The notes under the pieces are model-generated. The model was given only the letters and a program-made list of their open reading frames with translations, searched no databases and had not been told where the DNA came from. The position numbers and the translations under genes are program-made. A DNA stretch of 5,447 nucleotides from Lentimicrobiaceae bacterium (lineage in GTDB: Bacteria > Bacteroidota > Bacteroidia > Bacteroidales > SKPS01): assembly GCA_007119395.1 (NCBI GenBank), contig SKPS01000278.1, positions 1 through 5,447 of the forward strand. Reading direction: 5' to 3'. Below are positions 4,466 to 5,447 of this stretch, one piece after another. The number at the start of each line of letters is the position of its first letter. Position 1 is the first letter of the stretch.

Positions 4466-5447
4466 ATGCGTGAGGTGAGATATATTTTTGTTACCGGAGG
4501 TGTGACCTCTTCTTTGGGAAAGGGGATCGTGTCTGCTTCTTTGGCTACTTTGTTACAAGCCAGAGGTTTTTCTGTGACCATACAGAAACTCGACCCATAT
4601 ATCAATGTAGATCCCGGGACTCTCAATCCGTATGAGCATGGCGAGTGTTATGTGACTGAAGATGGAGCCGAAACCGATCTTGACCTGGGTCATTATGAGC
4701 GTTTTCTGAATGCACCCACCAGTCAGGCCAACAATGTGACCACGGGTCGCATCTATCAAAACGTTATAGAGAAGGAGCGTCGAGGAGATTATCTTGGCGA
4801 GACGGTTCAGGTGATTCCACATATCACTGATGAGATCAAGCGTTGCATCAGGTTGTTGGGAGACACGGGGAAGTACGACTTTGTGATTACGGAAATTGGT
4901 GGTACGGTGGGTGATATTGAATCGTTGCCCTACATTGAGGCTGTCAGGCAGATGAAGTGGGAGCTGGGCAAAAAGACCATGGTGATACACCTTACGTTGG
5001 TGCCTTATCTGGCTGCTGCCGGTGAGCTAAAAACAAAGCCTACCCAACACTCTGTAAAAGCGTTGCTTGAATTGGGTGTGCAGCCAGACCTGTTGGTGTG
5101 CCGCACCGAACATCCACTGAACGAAAACCTGAAAAGTAAGATCGCTTTGTTCTGCAATGTGGATCCTTCTTCAGTGATTGAATCGATTGATACGGACTCT
5201 ATTTACAATGTGCCTGTTCTTATGCGTGAAGAGCGTCTTGACCAGGAGGTGTTGAAAAAAATGTTGATTCCGATCGAAGGGGAGCCTGACCTCTCGCAGT
5301 GGGAGACCTTCTTGTCGCGGATGCGCAATCCGAAAGGGGAGGTGATAATAGGTCTTGTTGGCAAATATGTTGAGTTGAAAGACTCCTATAAGTCGATCAT
5401 AGAGGCTTTGCAGCATGCAGGAGTAAGCAATGAGTTAAAGGTGAATA
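4466..5447 (+). CDS. pyrG: CTP synthase PyrG, partial (3' end beyond right edge)
   Basis: PyrG makes CTP from UTP, ATP and glutamine, the last step of de novo pyrimidine nucleotide synthesis in the cytosol. The window holds 327 codons of a protein usually about 535-545 residues long. The synthetase domain is complete: P-loop-like GGVTSSLGKG (11-20, Lys19), QKLDPYINVDPGTLNPYEHGE (40-60), and DGAETDLDLGHYERF (66-80, with Asp73 as the expected metal ligand). EIGGTVGDIES (143-153, Glu143) follows, then the UTP/CTP-binding stretch PYLAAAGELKTKPTQHSVK (180-198). The glutamine amidotransferase domain begins at about 292 (VIIGLVGKYVELKDSYKSI); its catalytic Cys-His-Glu triad lies beyond the edge. ATG 4466 puts MREVRYIFVTGG in register with the family N-terminus. 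No Shine-Dalgarno is present, only an A-rich leader. The frame is open to the last base, with no sign of damage. Confidence 0.98.
   Translation, partial: MREVRYIFVTGGVTSSLGKGIVSASLATLLQARGFSVTIQKLDPYINVDPGTLNPYEHGECYVTEDGAETDLDLGHYERFLNAPTSQANNVTTGRIYQNVIEKERRGDYLGETVQVIPHITDEIKRCIRLLGDTGKYDFVITEIGGTVGDIESLPYIEAVRQMKWELGKKTMVIHLTLVPYLAAAGELKTKPTQHSVKALLELGVQPDLLVCRTEHPLNENLKSKIALFCNVDPSSVIESIDTDSIYNVPVLMREERLDQEVLKKMLIPIEGEPDLSQWETFLSRMRNPKGEVIIGLVGKYVELKDSYKSIIEALQHAGVSNELKVN

Noticed and set aside
4553..5416. Minus-strand open frames opposite pyrG
   Set aside because: They are shadows of the strongly conserved CTP synthase coding sequence on the plus strand.

Overview
The window is an ordinary housekeeping stretch of a Bacteroidota chromosome, most likely order Bacteroidales. 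The sequence signs are a 288-residue primary sigma factor with no region 1.1, near-consensus Bacteroidetes promoter boxes (TTG, about 20 bp, TAnnTTTG), mostly absent Shine-Dalgarno sequences, and proteins of Bacteroidetes type. A family such as Dysgonomonadaceae or Porphyromonadaceae would fit, but that is an impression and not a proven placement.

Layout: on the minus strand, the 5' two thirds of dapF (diaminopimelate epimerase, running off the left edge) follows a gene for an unrecognised single-pass membrane protein, 33 bp apart and probably in one transcript. A 280-bp divergent spacer with a perfect 9-bp hairpin separates these from three plus-strand genes. The first is a complete HtrA/DegP-type serine protease with one TM segment and two PDZ domains. 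The second, after a terminator hairpin, is the housekeeping sigma factor (rpoD/sigA). The third, after a 313-bp spacer packed with repeats, is the first 327 codons of pyrG (CTP synthase, running off the right edge).

The genes do not form one pathway. They cover lysine/peptidoglycan precursor synthesis (DapF), envelope protein quality control (HtrA), core transcription (sigma) and pyrimidine nucleotide synthesis (PyrG). The htrA-rpoD pair is, from memory, a recurrent neighbourhood in Bacteroidales, but the hairpin between them suggests separate or attenuated transcription.

The less ordinary content is in the spacers. A near-consensus promoter lies immediately upstream of the terminator-like hairpin before sigA, so it would give either a roughly 50-nt RNA or an attenuated sigA leader. 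Two hairpins flanking htrA share the core ATGCCTTTT. The sigA-pyrG spacer stacks two different 7-bp tandem repeats, a 96-bp interrupted inverted repeat and a 9-bp tandem repeat. I see no mobile element, CRISPR array, tRNA or rRNA, and no clear sign of a new multi-gene system.
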